Shown one piece after another: positions 33,785 through 45,998 of a stretch of DNA of 64,000 bases. The DNA is taken from contig NZ_QYAD01000001.1 of the NCBI RefSeq assembly GCF_016758255.1, forward strand, positions 1,054,001-1,118,000, read 5' to 3'. The stretch comes from Leucobacter chromiireducens subsp. chromiireducens (GTDB taxonomy: Bacteria; Actinomycetota; Actinomycetes; Actinomycetales; Microbacteriaceae). How positions within the stretch are numbered: the first letter of the stretch is position 1; the number at the start of each line of letters is the position of its first letter. Made by a program: the position numbers and the translations under genes. Under the pieces are notes generated by a model, which saw only the letters and a program-made list of their open reading frames with translations, was not told where the DNA came from and made no database searches.

Positions 33785-36700
33785 CATGATGCGCTGCGCA
33801 GACACGGCCTCCGCGGTGCGCAACTGCTGCGCGAAGAGACTGACGCGCAGCTCCTCGATCAGCCAGCGCGCACGCACGAGGTGTTCCGGGGCATCCTCGG
33901 GGAGTGGGATCTTGCCGCCCGCCTGCGTGAACGCGCCGCGCACACGGTCCACCTCGTTCTGCCAGGCGCGATCCCGCCCCGGGTTTTCCGTGAGCGCGCG
34001 CATGCGCTGCTGGATGGCCTCGAGGTACACCGGAAGCCGCTCGAGCCGGTCGAGCCCCGTGTGCGACACGAAGCCGATCGTGTTCGTCGCCCACACGAGG
34101 CCATCGATCTGCTGCGCAGCATCGGCAACCTGACCGAGCACCTGGATCGACTTTGCCTGATCGATGGCCTTGCGCGCGAGCCTCGCACCGTCGAGCACGC
34201 GCGCCGTGAGTGCGATCGCCGCGTAGATGTCATCGATGAGCGTGCGCGCGTAGTCGTTCGCGAGCGAGTCGAAGATCTCCGCGCGCCACACGAGACCGTC
34301 GGGAGCGTGCCGGCGAATCACCCGGTCGGCTGCGGCGAGCGACACATCGGCGATGGCCTGGTCGAGCGAGCGGTAGGGCCCCGCACCCAGCAGCAGCTTC
34401 TCGTGGTTCGACAGGTGCGAGCGAATATAGCTGGCGGGCGAGGGCGAGCTGAGCGCGAGTAGCCGGCGGATGCCGCGTCGCGAGAGCCTCGCCTGCTCGG
34501 CCTCGTCGGCGACGAGCACCAGATCGACGCTCGTGCGCCGATCCACGATCGCGGGGTAGGCGCGCACCACGCCAGCTCCGCCCGCGCGGCCCTTCGCGTA
34601 CGCGGTGTCGACGTGGCGGGGGAGGTCCCCGAACTCCCACGCCGTTGCACCGGTCTTTTCGAGTTCACTCTTCGGGAGCGCGGCCGCGGCGACCTTCGCG
34701 ACGCCCTGCGTGGCGCGGTCCTTGTGCGCCGCCTGCAGCTCTGCGAGATCCTTCCCTGAGCCGATCGTGCGGCCGCGGGCATCGATCACGCGGAACGTGG
34801 GGGTGAGGTGCGCAGGCAGGCGCGATGGGTCGAAATCGGCGGCTGACACGGGCACGCTCGTGCGGCGGCGAATTTCGGTCGCGAGGAGCGCGGTGAGCTG
34901 CGGTGCCTCCCCGCCCGCGGGCACGGGCGCGTCGAGCTGGGGGGCCACGGTAGCGAGCAGGGTGCGCGCCCAGTCTGCCGCGGGCACCACGTGCTTGCGG
35001 ATCGCCTTCGGGAGCGTCTTGATCAGCGCGGTGACGAGTTCGTGCCGGAGACCCGGAACCAGTTTCTCGAAGTCCGTTCCGTCGAGCCGGGGGAGGAGTG
35101 GCAGCGGCACGTTGACCGTCACCCCGTCATCCTCAGCCGTGGGGTCGAATCGGTAGCGCAGTTTCAGCGACTGGTCACCGTGCTGCCACTGGCGCGGATA
35201 CTCGGCCTCATCGACCTCCTCGGCCTCATCCTCGATGAGATCGGTGCGGCTGAGGTGCAGGAAGTTCGGCTCGTGTCGACGCTTCTCCTTCCACCACCCC
35301 TCGAAATCCCGGGTGGAGGCGATGTCTGCAGGGATGCGCGCGTCGTAGAACTCGAACACGGCCTCGTCGTCGCCCACGATGTCGCGGCGGCGCGTGCGCT
35401 CCTCCAATTGCTCAAGTTCGCGGCGCAGCTGCCGGTTGGCGCGGTCGAAGGCCTGCGGTGAATCCCACTCGCCCTCGACGAGTGCATGCCTGATGAAGAG
35501 TTCTCGCGCGTGCGGTGCGTCGAAGCGCGACAGCTGCACGCGGCGCCGGTCCACGATCGGCACCCCGTAGAGCGTCACCCGCTCGTAGGCGACCGCCGCG
35601 CCCTGCTTCTTCTCCCAGTGGGGCTCGGACAGCTGCCGCTTCGCGAGCGGGCCAGCGAGCTCCTCGGCCCAGGCCGGATCCACCACCGCGTTCGAGCGCG
35701 CGAACAGCCGCGACGTCTCGACGAGCTCGACGCTCATCACCACCTCGGGCGGACGCTTCGACAGCACCGAACCCGGATACAGCACGAAGCGCGTGCCGCG
35801 GGAGCCCACGTACTCCTGTGCGGGCTTTCGCTTCACCGCGCCTGCGACGCCGCGGCCCTGCGGCACGGCGCGATCCTGTCGATCGTCGCGCACCCCGAGC
35901 TGCGAGAGCAGACCAGCGAGCACGGCGCGGTGGATCGCCTCGCTCGAGCCGCCCGTGACGCTTTGCGCGGCAGCGTCGGCATCGCTGCGCTTCACCCCGG
36001 CGATGCGCGCGATCTGCCGGTACAGATCCATCCACTCACGCACGCGCAGGAAGTTCAGGTACTCCGCCTTGCACATGCGGCGGAAGGCGCTCGACGAGCG
36101 CTCCCGCTGCTCCTTCTGCAGGTAGTTCCATAGGTTCAGCAGGGTCATCAGATCGCCCTGCGGATCAGTGAAGCGCGCGTGCAACTCATCCGCCCGCCCG
36201 CGTTCCGCCTGCGGGCGCTCGCGCACATCCTGAATCGTGAGCCCGGCGACAATGGCGAGCACCTCGGCGACCACGTCGTGACGCCGCGCCTCAACCACCA
36301 TGCGCGCAAAGCGCGGTTCGATCGGTAGCCGCGCAAGCTCGCGCCCCACCTTCGTGATGCGGTGGGTGGCGCCCGAACGTTTCCCCTTCGCGCCGCGGCC
36401 GCGCTCGCCGCCGGTGTTCGCGGTGACCGCGCCGAGCTCAGTGAGGAGCCCCAAGCCATCGGCGATCCCGCGCTGGTCTGGGGGAGTGAGGAAGGGGAAC
36501 CGGGCGATGTCCCCGAGGCCCAGTGAGAGCATCTGCAGGATCACCGAGGCGAGGCCGGTGCGCCGGATCTCGGGCTCCGTGAACTCGGGGCGACTCGCGA
36601 AGTCCTCTTCGCTGTAGAGCCGGATCGCGATGCCCGGGCTCGTACGGCCGGAGCGGCCGGATCGCTGGTTCGCGCTCGCCTGAGAGACCGCCTCGATGGG

Positions 36701-37735
36701 CAGGCGCTGCACCTTGCTCCGCGCGCTGTACCGCGAGATGCGCGCGGTGCCCGCGTCGACGACGTAGCGAATCCCGGGCACGGTGAGCGAGGTCTCGGCC
36801 ACATTCGTTGCGAGCACGATGCGGCGGGCACCCGCGTGTGCGCCACTCGGCCGCTCGAACACGCGGTGCTGCTCGGCGGCGCTCAGCCGGCCGTACAGCG
36901 GCAGGATCTCGGTGCGTGCGGCGCGGCCAGACGCGCGCACGCGCCCGCCAAGCGCATCAGCGGCGTCGCGGATCTCTGCCTCTCCGGAGAGGAAGACGAG
37001 CACGTCGCCCGGCGGCTCCTTCGCGAGTTCGTCGACCGCATCGCCAATGGCGTCGAACAGATCGCGTTCAATCGTGCGGACCTTCGGAGCCCCGCCCTTC
37101 GGCTCGGGGACTTCGATTTGCTCGACGAGCGGCCGGTAGCGCAGCTCAACGGGGTAGGTGCGTCCCGACACCTCGATGATGGGGGCGGGCTGCTTCGTGC
37201 GCACGTCAGCGAAGTGCTTCGCAAACGATTCGGGATCAATCGTTGCTGAGGTGATGATCACCTTGAGGTCGGGTCTGCGCGGCAGCAGCGTCTGCAGGTA
37301 GCCGAGCAGAAAGTCGATGTTCAGGCTGCGCTCGTGCGCCTCATCAATGATGATCGTGTCGTAGGCAGAGAGATCTCGATCCCGATGGATCGCATTCAGC
37401 AGGATGCCGTCGGTCATGAGGCGGATCCGCGTGTCCGCTGAGACCTTATCCGTGAAGCGCACCTGGTAGCCGACGAGCCCGCCGAGCTCGGAACCGAGCT
37501 CCTCCGCGATGCGCTCAGCAATGGTGCGCGCGGCGATGCGGCGCGGCTGCGTGTGCGCGATCCGTTCACGGCCGAGCGCGAGCGCGATCTTGGGGAGCTG
37601 CGTGGTCTTACCGGAGCCCGTTTCGCCCGCGACAATGACCACCTGATGATCGCGGATCGCAGCCTCGATCTCGTCGCGCATTTGCGAGACCGGCAGATCC
37701 TCGGGGAAGTCGATGCGAAGCGCAGGAAGTGTCAT
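33767..37735 (-). CDS. hrpA: ATP-dependent RNA helicase HrpA (DEAH box)
   Basis: This 1322-residue DEAH/RHA-type helicase has motif I AGETGSGKTTQLP, motif Ia THTQPRRIAART-like, motif II DEAHERSLN, motif III SATIDPESF, motif V TNVAETSLTVPG and motif VI QRSGRSGR. The helicase-associated and OB-fold domains follow, then the long C-terminal DUF3418 region typical of bacterial HrpA. The length matches the family. HrpA acts in mRNA processing and, as shown in other bacteria, in resolving collided ribosomes. The ATG at 37735 was chosen; a GTG two codons earlier is possible. The 3' end lies in a hairpin shared with the convergent M20 gene. Confidence 0.95.
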   Translation of the reverse strand: MTLPALRIDFPEDLPVSQMRDEIEAAIRDHQVVIVAGETGSGKTTQLPKIALALGRERIAHTQPRRIAARTIAERIAEELGSELGGLVGYQVRFTDKVSADTRIRLMTDGILLNAIHRDRDLSAYDTIIIDEAHERSLNIDFLLGYLQTLLPRRPDLKVIITSATIDPESFAKHFADVRTKQPAPIIEVSGRTYPVELRYRPLVEQIEVPEPKGGAPKVRTIERDLFDAIGDAVDELAKEPPGDVLVFLSGEAEIRDAADALGGRVRASGRAARTEILPLYGRLSAAEQHRVFERPSGAHAGARRIVLATNVAETSLTVPGIRYVVDAGTARISRYSARSKVQRLPIEAVSQASANQRSGRSGRTSPGIAIRLYSEEDFASRPEFTEPEIRRTGLASVILQMLSLGLGDIARFPFLTPPDQRGIADGLGLLTELGAVTANTGGERGRGAKGKRSGATHRITKVGRELARLPIEPRFARMVVEARRHDVVAEVLAIVAGLTIQDVRERPQAERGRADELHARFTDPQGDLMTLLNLWNYLQKEQRERSSSAFRRMCKAEYLNFLRVREWMDLYRQIARIAGVKRSDADAAAQSVTGGSSEAIHRAVLAGLLSQLGVRDDRQDRAVPQGRGVAGAVKRKPAQEYVGSRGTRFVLYPGSVLSKRPPEVVMSVELVETSRLFARSNAVVDPAWAEELAGPLAKRQLSEPHWEKKQGAAVAYERVTLYGVPIVDRRRVQLSRFDAPHARELFIRHALVEGEWDSPQAFDRANRQLRRELEQLEERTRRRDIVGDDEAVFEFYDARIPADIASTRDFEGWWKEKRRHEPNFLHLSRTDLIEDEAEEVDEAEYPRQWQHGDQSLKLRYRFDPTAEDDGVTVNVPLPLLPRLDGTDFEKLVPGLRHELVTALIKTLPKAIRKHVVPAADWARTLLATVAPQLDAPVPAGGEAPQLTALLATEIRRRTSVPVSAADFDPSRLPAHLTPTFRVIDARGRTIGSGKDLAELQAAHKDRATQGVAKVAAAALPKSELEKTGATAWEFGDLPRHVDTAYAKGRAGGAGVVRAYPAIVDRRTSVDLVLVADEAEQARLSRRGIRRLLALSSPSPASYIRSHLSNHEKLLLGAGPYRSLDQAIADVSLAAADRVIRRHAPDGLVWRAEIFDSLANDYARTLIDDIYAAIALTARVLDGARLARKAIDQAKSIQVLGQVADAAQQIDGLVWATNTIGFVSHTGLDRLERLPVYLEAIQQRMRALTENPGRDRAWQNEVDRVRGAFTQAGGKIPLPEDAPEHLVRARWLIEELRVSLFAQQLRTAEAVSAQRIMKVLAG

Positions 37736-37821
37736 GATCACACCATTATTTCAGGCCCAGCCTGCGGGTGGCTCCCCGGGCGTAGACTGCCGCATGTACG
37801 CATCACCGGATGGGAGATTTG

Positions 37822-39710
<1,889 letters not shown>

Positions 39711-39719
39711 CTCCGAACA

Positions 39720-39755
39720 GGATCGTGCGGGCGAGCCTATTCGCCCGCACGATCC
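39720..39755. terminator. Hairpin after mdh
   Basis: A perfect 15-bp stem, GGATCGTGCGGGCGA / TCGCCCGCACGATCC, with loop GCCTAT starts 10 bp after the mdh stop. Probable terminator; no T-run. Confidence 0.7.
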
Positions 39756-39841
39756 ACCGTTCTGCCCCCGCGAGGGGCTGCCGTTCCGAGAAAAGCCGCC
39801 TCTGGGCCACCGTCTCGTACTTCCTGGCCTCGCGCGCGCCC

Positions 39842-41275
<1,434 letters not shown>

Positions 41276-41310
41276 GCACCCCGGCCCGGAATTCGGGCCG
41301 ACCTGGGCAT

Positions 41311-41350
41311 CGAAGCGCCCCCGCACTATTCTTGGTGCGGGGGCGCTTCG
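41311..41350. terminator. Hairpin after argG
   Basis: A perfect 16-bp stem, CGAAGCGCCCCCGCAC / GTGCGGGGGCGCTTCG, with loop TATTCTTG lies 35 bp after the argG stop. A smaller 7-bp stem (CGGCCCG / CGGGCCG) precedes it. Strong terminator candidate. Confidence 0.7.
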
Positions 41351-41395
41351 CTGTGTGCAGCGCGCCCATGCCCGCGACACCGAGATTTGAGAGCC

Positions 41396-41746
41396 GTGAC
41401 CCCCATGACTACGTTGAGCGCGTTGACTGAATTGGCCGTCGTCCCTGCGGCCGTCATGTCCGAGACACCGAGCCCGAACCCGCTGCTGCCGACGGGGTAC
41501 GACATCGCGTTCTCGGCTATCGCGGTGGCGTTCCTCAGCCTCGCGGTGTGGGCGCTCGTGCTGCTCGTGAAGCGGCAGGACGAGGTGTCGCTCACGGAGT
41601 TCTTCCTATGGATTGCCGTGATCCTGATGTTCCCGTTCTTTGGTGCCGGCGTGTACCTGCTCGCGCGCGGACGCCGGCGTCGCGAGGCCCCGGCGCAGCA
41701 GGCCGAGCCCGCGCTCGCCGAGCCCACCACTTCCGCGCAAGGGTAG
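41396..41746 (+). CDS. Small membrane protein with phospholipase D-nuclease N-terminal-like region
   Basis: This protein of about 116 residues has two membrane helices: IAFSAIAVAFLSLAVWALVLLVK and FFLWIAVILMFPFFGAGVYLLARGRRRR. The second helix with the FPFFGAGVYLLAR pattern resembles the PLDc_N (phospholipase D-nuclease N-terminal) two-helix domain found alone in many actinobacterial proteins. No catalytic HKD motif is present, so it is not a phospholipase. The tail is alanine/proline-rich. Start choice is uncertain: GTG 41396 is used; ATG 41405 and TTG 41387 are alternatives. Confidence 0.65.
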   Translation: MTPMTTLSALTELAVVPAAVMSETPSPNPLLPTGYDIAFSAIAVAFLSLAVWALVLLVKRQDEVSLTEFFLWIAVILMFPFFGAGVYLLARGRRRREAPAQQAEPALAEPTTSAQG

Positions 41747-41875
41747 CTTCGCTGCGCGCGGGTAGGGCACACCGTGAAGTTCCCTGCCCCCGTCCAGGGA
41801 AGCCAACCGTGTCGCCGCGCTGATCACGCTGTGGGGCCGGTAGCGCCGTAGAGCTGTCGTTGAGCAGCCGTGGAA

Positions 41876-41922
41876 ACGCAGCAGGTCCCGGCACTCCGAG
41901 GGAGTACCGGGACCTGCTGCGT
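41876..41922. terminator. Long hairpin upstream of the whiB 3' end
   Basis: The arms ACGCAGCAGGTCCCGG / CCGGGACCTGCTGCGT pair over 16 bp. They are extended, after one C/A mismatch, by ACTCC / GGAGT around loop GAG. It lies between the small membrane protein gene and the convergent whiB gene, so it can serve both strands. Confidence 0.65.
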
Positions 41923-41956
41923 GCAGCGCGGGGCTGCGAGTCTCGCGCGCTGAAGG

Positions 41957-42205
41957 CTAGGAGGCGCGGCGTGCGCGAGCAGCGCGGCGCTTCAGCGCGC
42001 GACGCTCATCCTCGCTCAGGCCACCCCACACGCCGGAATCCTGGCCGGTGTCCATGGCGTACTGGAGGCACATCTCGGTGACGGTGCAGCGGGCGCAGAC
42101 CGACTTGGCGCGCTCGATCTGCTCAACTGCCGGGCCAGTGTTTCCGACCGGGAAGAAAAGCTCGGGGTCCACTGTGAGGCACGCGGCCTGTTCACGCCAA
42201 TCCAT
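41957..42205 (-). CDS. whiB1: WhiB-family iron-sulfur transcription regulator (WhiB1-like)
   Basis: This 82-residue regulator carries a [4Fe-4S] cluster on four cysteines: C9 in AACL and C37, C40 and C46 in VCARCTVTEMC. The WhiB turn GVWGGLSEDERR is followed by the basic DNA-binding tail ALKRRAARARRAS. The N-terminus MDWREQAACLTVDPELFFPVGN closely resembles WhiB1, the essential NO-sensitive member in mycobacteria. The ATG at 42205 follows AAGGAG. It is transcribed away from an AT-rich intergenic region. In mycobacteria whiB1 is also close to sigH, rsgA and aroA, as here. Confidence 0.93.
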   Translation of the reverse strand: MDWREQAACLTVDPELFFPVGNTGPAVEQIERAKSVCARCTVTEMCLQYAMDTGQDSGVWGGLSEDERRALKRRAARARRAS

Positions 42206-42401
42206 GATGATCTCCTTATGTGCAACGCTGGGCGCACGAATTCGAAAGAGACCGGATAGCCTAGAATTCGCGCCACCGTAACCTGAATACGTGGCTGAGA
42301 ATGCTCACGTCGGTGTGCGCGAAACTCGACGGAATATATAGTTCCACGGAAATGAATGCAAATCAATAGTCAATTTGCAATCACTGAGAAAGAGAGCCGA
42401 A
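42206..42401. promoter_or_regulatory. AT-rich divergent region between whiB and a small membrane protein gene
   Basis: This 196-bp region is clearly richer in A and T than the surroundings. It contains a near-palindrome at 42331-42345 (GGAA, TATATAG, TTCC) and several TA-rich elements suitable as -10 boxes. It probably holds the promoters for whiB and the gene at 42402. I cannot name a regulator. Confidence 0.4.
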
Positions 42402-42815
42402 ATGAACGCGACACCCGCTGATCACCTCCCGACACGGGCCGGGTGGGTCGCGCTCCGAATTGTGCTGCTGCTCGAGGTGGTGGGTGGCGCCTGGCTGCTC
42501 TGGAACGTCGTCGTTGGGTTCTTTGCGTCGGCGGGAGAACCGCTCGGCAGCCGGCTCAGCCTGCTTCTCGCGGTCGTGATCTGGTGGGTGTGGATCGCGG
42601 CGACCGCGTGGGGTGCGTGGAAGCACCGCGCGAGCTGGGTGCGCGGCTCTGCCATCACCATTCATGTGCTGTTGTTCGCAGCGGCGACGGGCATCCTCCA
42701 GGGGCTGCTCGGACCGCAGACGGTGCTCGGCCTCGAATTGCTGGTGCTTGCGCTCGCCGGATTCGTTGCCGCGGTGCTCGCAAAGCCAGACGCCCCCGCT
42801 GAGCCGCAGGGCTAG
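42402..42815 (+). CDS. Four-helix membrane protein of unknown function
   Basis: This 137-residue membrane protein has four predicted helices: ALRIVLLLEVVGGAWLLWNVVVGFF, LSLLLAVVIWWVWIAATAWGAW, SAITIHVLLFAAATGILQGLL and TVLGLELLVLALAGFVAAVLA. I recognise no catalytic motif. The ATG at 42402 follows GAAAGAGAGCC, a modest ribosome-binding site. Similar small proteins occur in Microbacteriaceae with no function assigned. It is divergent from whiB and 31 bp upstream of the convergent peroxiredoxin gene. Confidence 0.65.
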   Translation: MNATPADHLPTRAGWVALRIVLLLEVVGGAWLLWNVVVGFFASAGEPLGSRLSLLLAVVIWWVWIAATAWGAWKHRASWVRGSAITIHVLLFAAATGILQGLLGPQTVLGLELLVLALAGFVAAVLAKPDAPAEPQG

Positions 42816-42846
42816 CGAGGGCGTCACGCCGGCGGGAGCGCCGCGG

Positions 42847-43329
42847 TTAGGCCGCGGTGATCCCGAGCAGCTTGAGCACACGGGCGACGTGCCCGGTTGC
42901 CTTGATGTTGTAGAGCGCGTGCTCGATGCGTCCCTGCTCGTCGATGACGAAGGTGGAGCGAATCACACCCTCGATGATGCGGCCGTAGCTGTTCTTCTCC
43001 CCGTATGCGCCGTACGCGCGGTGCACGCTCGTGTCGGGGTCGCTGAGCAGCGGGTACTCGAGGCCATCGCGATCCGCGAAGCGACGCTGGCGCTCGACCT
43101 CGTCGCGTGACAGGCCGAGCACCCGGTAGCCGGCCGAGGCGAGCGGGGCAACGGACTCCTGGAACTCGCACGCCTCCCTCGTGCACGCGGGGGTCATCGC
43201 CTGCGGATACACGAAGAGCACGACCTTCTCGCCGCGGTAGTCGGCGAGGGAGCGGGTCACCCCATCTTGGTCAGGGAGTGCGAAGTCGGGTGCGGGCTGG
43301 CCGGGCTCGAGGATCACGCGTTCAGTCAT
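42847..43329 (-). CDS. bcp: Thioredoxin-dependent peroxiredoxin, BCP type
   Basis: This 160-residue thiol peroxidase reduces hydrogen peroxide and organic peroxides. The peroxidatic cysteine C49 lies in QAMTPACTREACEF and the resolving cysteine C54 is five residues later, the spacing of alpha-type BCP enzymes. The usual TPGCT reads TPACT. The C-terminal FVIDEQGRIEHALYNIKATGHVARVLKLL is typical. The ATG at 43329 precedes MTERVILEPGQPAPDFALPD, the family start. It lies 17 bp after rsgA in the same direction, near sigH-rsrA and whiB, so a redox-stress neighbourhood is evident. Confidence 0.93.
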   Translation of the reverse strand: MTERVILEPGQPAPDFALPDQDGVTRSLADYRGEKVVLFVYPQAMTPACTREACEFQESVAPLASAGYRVLGLSRDEVERQRRFADRDGLEYPLLSDPDTSVHRAYGAYGEKNSYGRIIEGVIRSTFVIDEQGRIEHALYNIKATGHVARVLKLLGITAA

Positions 43330-43346
43330 GTCCCCAGCCTAGCGAG

Positions 43347-44405
43347 CTACTTCAGGAGGCGGCGGAGTGACTCCACGCGCAGCGCACCGAGCTCGTCGAG
43401 ACGGCCGTCGGCGATTGCCGCGTCGAGCTCGCAGTCGGGGGCGTCCTCCTGGTGCGTGCAGCCGCGCGGGCAGCGCTCGATGAGCTCCGCGAGATCGGTG
43501 AAGCCGCGCAGAATGCCGTCGCTCGTCACGTGCCCGAGCCCGAACGAGCGCACACCCGGGGTGTCGATGACCCAGCCGGTCTCGCCCCCCGCTGCGCCCG
43601 GAGTCGCCGCACGCAGCGCCACCGACGACGACGAGGTATGCCGACCGCGCCCCGTGACCTCGTTGACGTGACCGGTCGCGCGCTCTGCCTCCGGCACGAG
43701 CGCGTTGATGAGGGTTGACTTGCCGACCCCCGAGTGGCCCACGAATACGGTGGTCTTCCCTGCAAGCTCCGCGCGAATCTCGGCGAGTGGCTCAGCGCCG
43801 CGAGCGGAGCGGAAGACGGGAACCTCCAGCGCGGCGAAGTGCGCGAGAAACGGATCGGGATCCGCGAGGTCCACCTTCGTGATGCACAGGAGCGGCTGAA
43901 TCCCAGCATCGTAGGCAGCGACGAGGTAGCGATCCACGAGACGCACACGCGGTTCTGGGTTCGCGGCGGCGATGACGATGAGCATCTGGTCGGCGTTCGC
44001 GACCATGACCCGCTCAACGGTGTCGCTGTCGTCTGCGCTTCTGCGGAGGAGAGTGCGGCGCTCGTCAAGGCCGACGATGCGCGCAAGGCTGCCCTCGTCC
44101 CCACTCGTGTCACCGACAAGTTGCGCGCGATCGCCGATGACGATCGGGGTGCGGCGGAGCTCACGCGCCCGCGCGGCCACGATCTCGCGCTCGCGCGGGT
44201 CTTCGGGGTCGGCGCCCGCGGGCACGAGCACCGCGTAGCGACCGCGGTCCACGCCCGTCACCATGCCGACGATCGCGTCGTCGTGGTCGGGTCGACGCTT
44301 GGTGCGCGGCCGATTCGCTTTCGGATTTGGGCGTTCACGCACACGGTGGTCTGCGTACTCGCCGTACGGCACATCCTCGTCGTCGTCAGGGAGCAACCAG
44401 CTCAC
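43347..44405 (-). CDS. rsgA: Ribosome small subunit biogenesis GTPase RsgA
   Basis: This 352-residue circularly permuted GTPase matures the 30S subunit. The OB-fold (about 45-120) precedes the G domain. TKVDLADPDPF is the G4 motif and comes before GHSGVGKSTLINAL (G1) and DTPGVRSFGL (G3), the permuted order. The C-terminal zinc-binding module is in RCPRGCTHQEDAPDC. The N-terminal 40 residues are basic. The GTG at 44405 lies two bases after the aroA stop, so rsgA is read with aroA; the longer frame above it overlaps aroA. The aroA-rsgA pair opposite sigH-rsrA is a common actinobacterial order. Confidence 0.94.
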   Translation of the reverse strand: MSWLLPDDDEDVPYGEYADHRVRERPNPKANRPRTKRRPDHDDAIVGMVTGVDRGRYAVLVPAGADPEDPREREIVAARARELRRTPIVIGDRAQLVGDTSGDEGSLARIVGLDERRTLLRRSADDSDTVERVMVANADQMLIVIAAANPEPRVRLVDRYLVAAYDAGIQPLLCITKVDLADPDPFLAHFAALEVPVFRSARGAEPLAEIRAELAGKTTVFVGHSGVGKSTLINALVPEAERATGHVNEVTGRGRHTSSSSVALRAATPGAAGGETGWVIDTPGVRSFGLGHVTSDGILRGFTDLAELIERCPRGCTHQEDAPDCELDAAIADGRLDELGALRVESLRRLLK

Positions 44406-44407
44406 GT

Positions 44408-45916
44408 CTATAGCCCCTCGAGGAAGGAGCGCGCGGCGCGGCCGAGCCCACCGAGGAGTGGACTCGCGGCCTGCACTCCCTCGACACCCATCACCGCGAC
44501 CGCGTCGATCATCTCGCCCTCGGTGGCGGCGCCGATGCCGAGCATGCGCTGCCAGAGTTCCGGGAATTCGGGCAGCGTCTTGCTCGTGCACGCAATGTCT
44601 TCGACCTCGACACCCGGAACACGCAGCCCGATCAGCGCGCCCGTCGTCGCCATGCGGTGGTCGGCGTAGCTCTGCCAGACGCCACCGTGCAGCGCGGCGG
44701 GGGAGACCCGAATGCCATCGGGCAGCTCTTCGGCGTCGCCGCCGAGCCCACGGATTTCCGCAACGAGCGCCGCAATGCGGTCGGTCTCATGATGCCGGAT
44801 GTGCCCGATGCCCGTGATCTCGCTCGCGACACCGTCGGTGCCGTCGCTGCCGTGTGCGGCGAGCGCGGCAAGACCGATCAGCGTAGGGGCGAGCTCGCCG
44901 GCCTCGGGAATGTCGAGGTGCACGCCGCGCAGCACGCCGTCGCCGTGCGCCGTCACCGCACCATCGGCGGCGACCGTGATCTCCGCACCGAACGCGGGGA
45001 GCAGCGTGCGGAGCTGGTCGCCCACCTGCGTGGTCGAAGCAGGCCAATCCGAGATGGTCACGCGGCCACCCGTGACGAGCGCGGCCGCGAGGAACGGCGC
45101 GGCGTTCGAGAGGTCTGGTTCAATCGTCGTGTCAAGCGCGCCGATCGGTCCGGGCGCCACTCGCCACTCGCCGGGAGCTGGGGACGAGGCGTCGACGCCG
45201 CGTGCTCGAAGCGCGGCGAGGGTCATCTCGATGTGCGGCACGCTCGGCAGCCGCTCACCCGTGTGCACCACGTGCACACCCTCGGTGAAACGAGGGCCCG
45301 CGAGGAGCAGCGCGGAGACGAACTGGCTGGAGAGTGAGGCGTCGATCTCCACCCGGCCGCCGTGCAGCGCGCCTGCGCCGTGCACGGTGAAGGGCAGCGC
45401 ACCGCGCCCCTCGTCGGCAACGTCCGCGCCCAGCGCGCGCAGCGCGTCAAGCAGTGGCCGCATGGGACGCTTGCGCGCGTACGGATCGCCGTCGAACGCG
45501 ACGGGGCCGAGCGCGAGCGCAGCGAGCGGGGGAACGAACCGCATCACGGTGCCGGCGAGGCCGCACTCGATGCTCGTCGAGCCGGTCAACTCGGGCGCGG
45601 GAACCACTCGGAAGTCTGCACCGAAGGGGTTCTTGCTCGGCAGCTCTGTGATCTCGGTGCCGAGCGCGCGAAGCGCCTCGACCATCAGCGCGGAGTCGCG
45701 GGAATGCAGCGGCGCGCGCAGCGTGCCGGGACCGTCCGCGAGCGCTGCGAGAATCAGCTCGCGCCCGGTGAGCGACTTCGAGCCGGGCAGCGCGAAGTGC
45801 GCGTTCAGCGCGTTCGTGCCGTGCGGGGCGGGCCAGTGCGGGATTGTCTCCGGCAGGGCATCGCCGGAGCGCGCCTCATCGCCGTCCTTGCCCGGGTTCA
45901 TCTTTCCTATCAGCAT
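44408..45916 (-). CDS. aroA: 3-phosphoshikimate 1-carboxyvinyltransferase (EPSP synthase)
   Basis: This 502-residue enzyme joins phosphoenolpyruvate to shikimate 3-phosphate in aromatic amino-acid synthesis. Substrate motifs are present: LPGSKSLTGRELILAALADGP, CGLAGTVMRFVPPLAAL, DGDPYARKRPMRPLLDAL, DASLSSQFVSALLLAG, EPDLSNAAPFLAAALVTGG and SYADHRMATTGALIGL. The protein is about 50 residues longer than the usual 430-450, with extra sequence at both ends. The C-terminal tail after the FPEL block is an actinobacterial feature. The ATG at 45916 is preceded by TAGACT at 8 nt; ATG 45901 is an alternative. Glyphosate sensitivity class is not assigned. Confidence 0.95.
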   Translation of the reverse strand: MLIGKMNPGKDGDEARSGDALPETIPHWPAPHGTNALNAHFALPGSKSLTGRELILAALADGPGTLRAPLHSRDSALMVEALRALGTEITELPSKNPFGADFRVVPAPELTGSTSIECGLAGTVMRFVPPLAALALGPVAFDGDPYARKRPMRPLLDALRALGADVADEGRGALPFTVHGAGALHGGRVEIDASLSSQFVSALLLAGPRFTEGVHVVHTGERLPSVPHIEMTLAALRARGVDASSPAPGEWRVAPGPIGALDTTIEPDLSNAAPFLAAALVTGGRVTISDWPASTTQVGDQLRTLLPAFGAEITVAADGAVTAHGDGVLRGVHLDIPEAGELAPTLIGLAALAAHGSDGTDGVASEITGIGHIRHHETDRIAALVAEIRGLGGDAEELPDGIRVSPAALHGGVWQSYADHRMATTGALIGLRVPGVEVEDIACTSKTLPEFPELWQRMLGIGAATEGEMIDAVAVMGVEGVQAASPLLGGLGRAARSFLEGL

Positions 45917-45924
45917 CCCCACCG

Positions 45925-45991
45925 AGTCTACCCGGCTGCGCTGGGCGGGTGGCGCGGGATCCCCGATGCTTTGAGCTTGCCCCGCTAGGAT
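45925..45991. promoter_or_regulatory. Divergent aroA / sigH promoters
   Basis: On the minus strand, TAGACT (45925-45930) lies 8 nt before the aroA ATG. On the plus strand, TAGGAT (45986-45991) lies 7 nt before the sigH GTG. Both look leaderless. I could not recognise a clear SigH-type GGAAT-GTT autoregulatory promoter in the 82-bp gap. Confidence 0.45.
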
Positions 45992-45998
45992 CGGGAAC

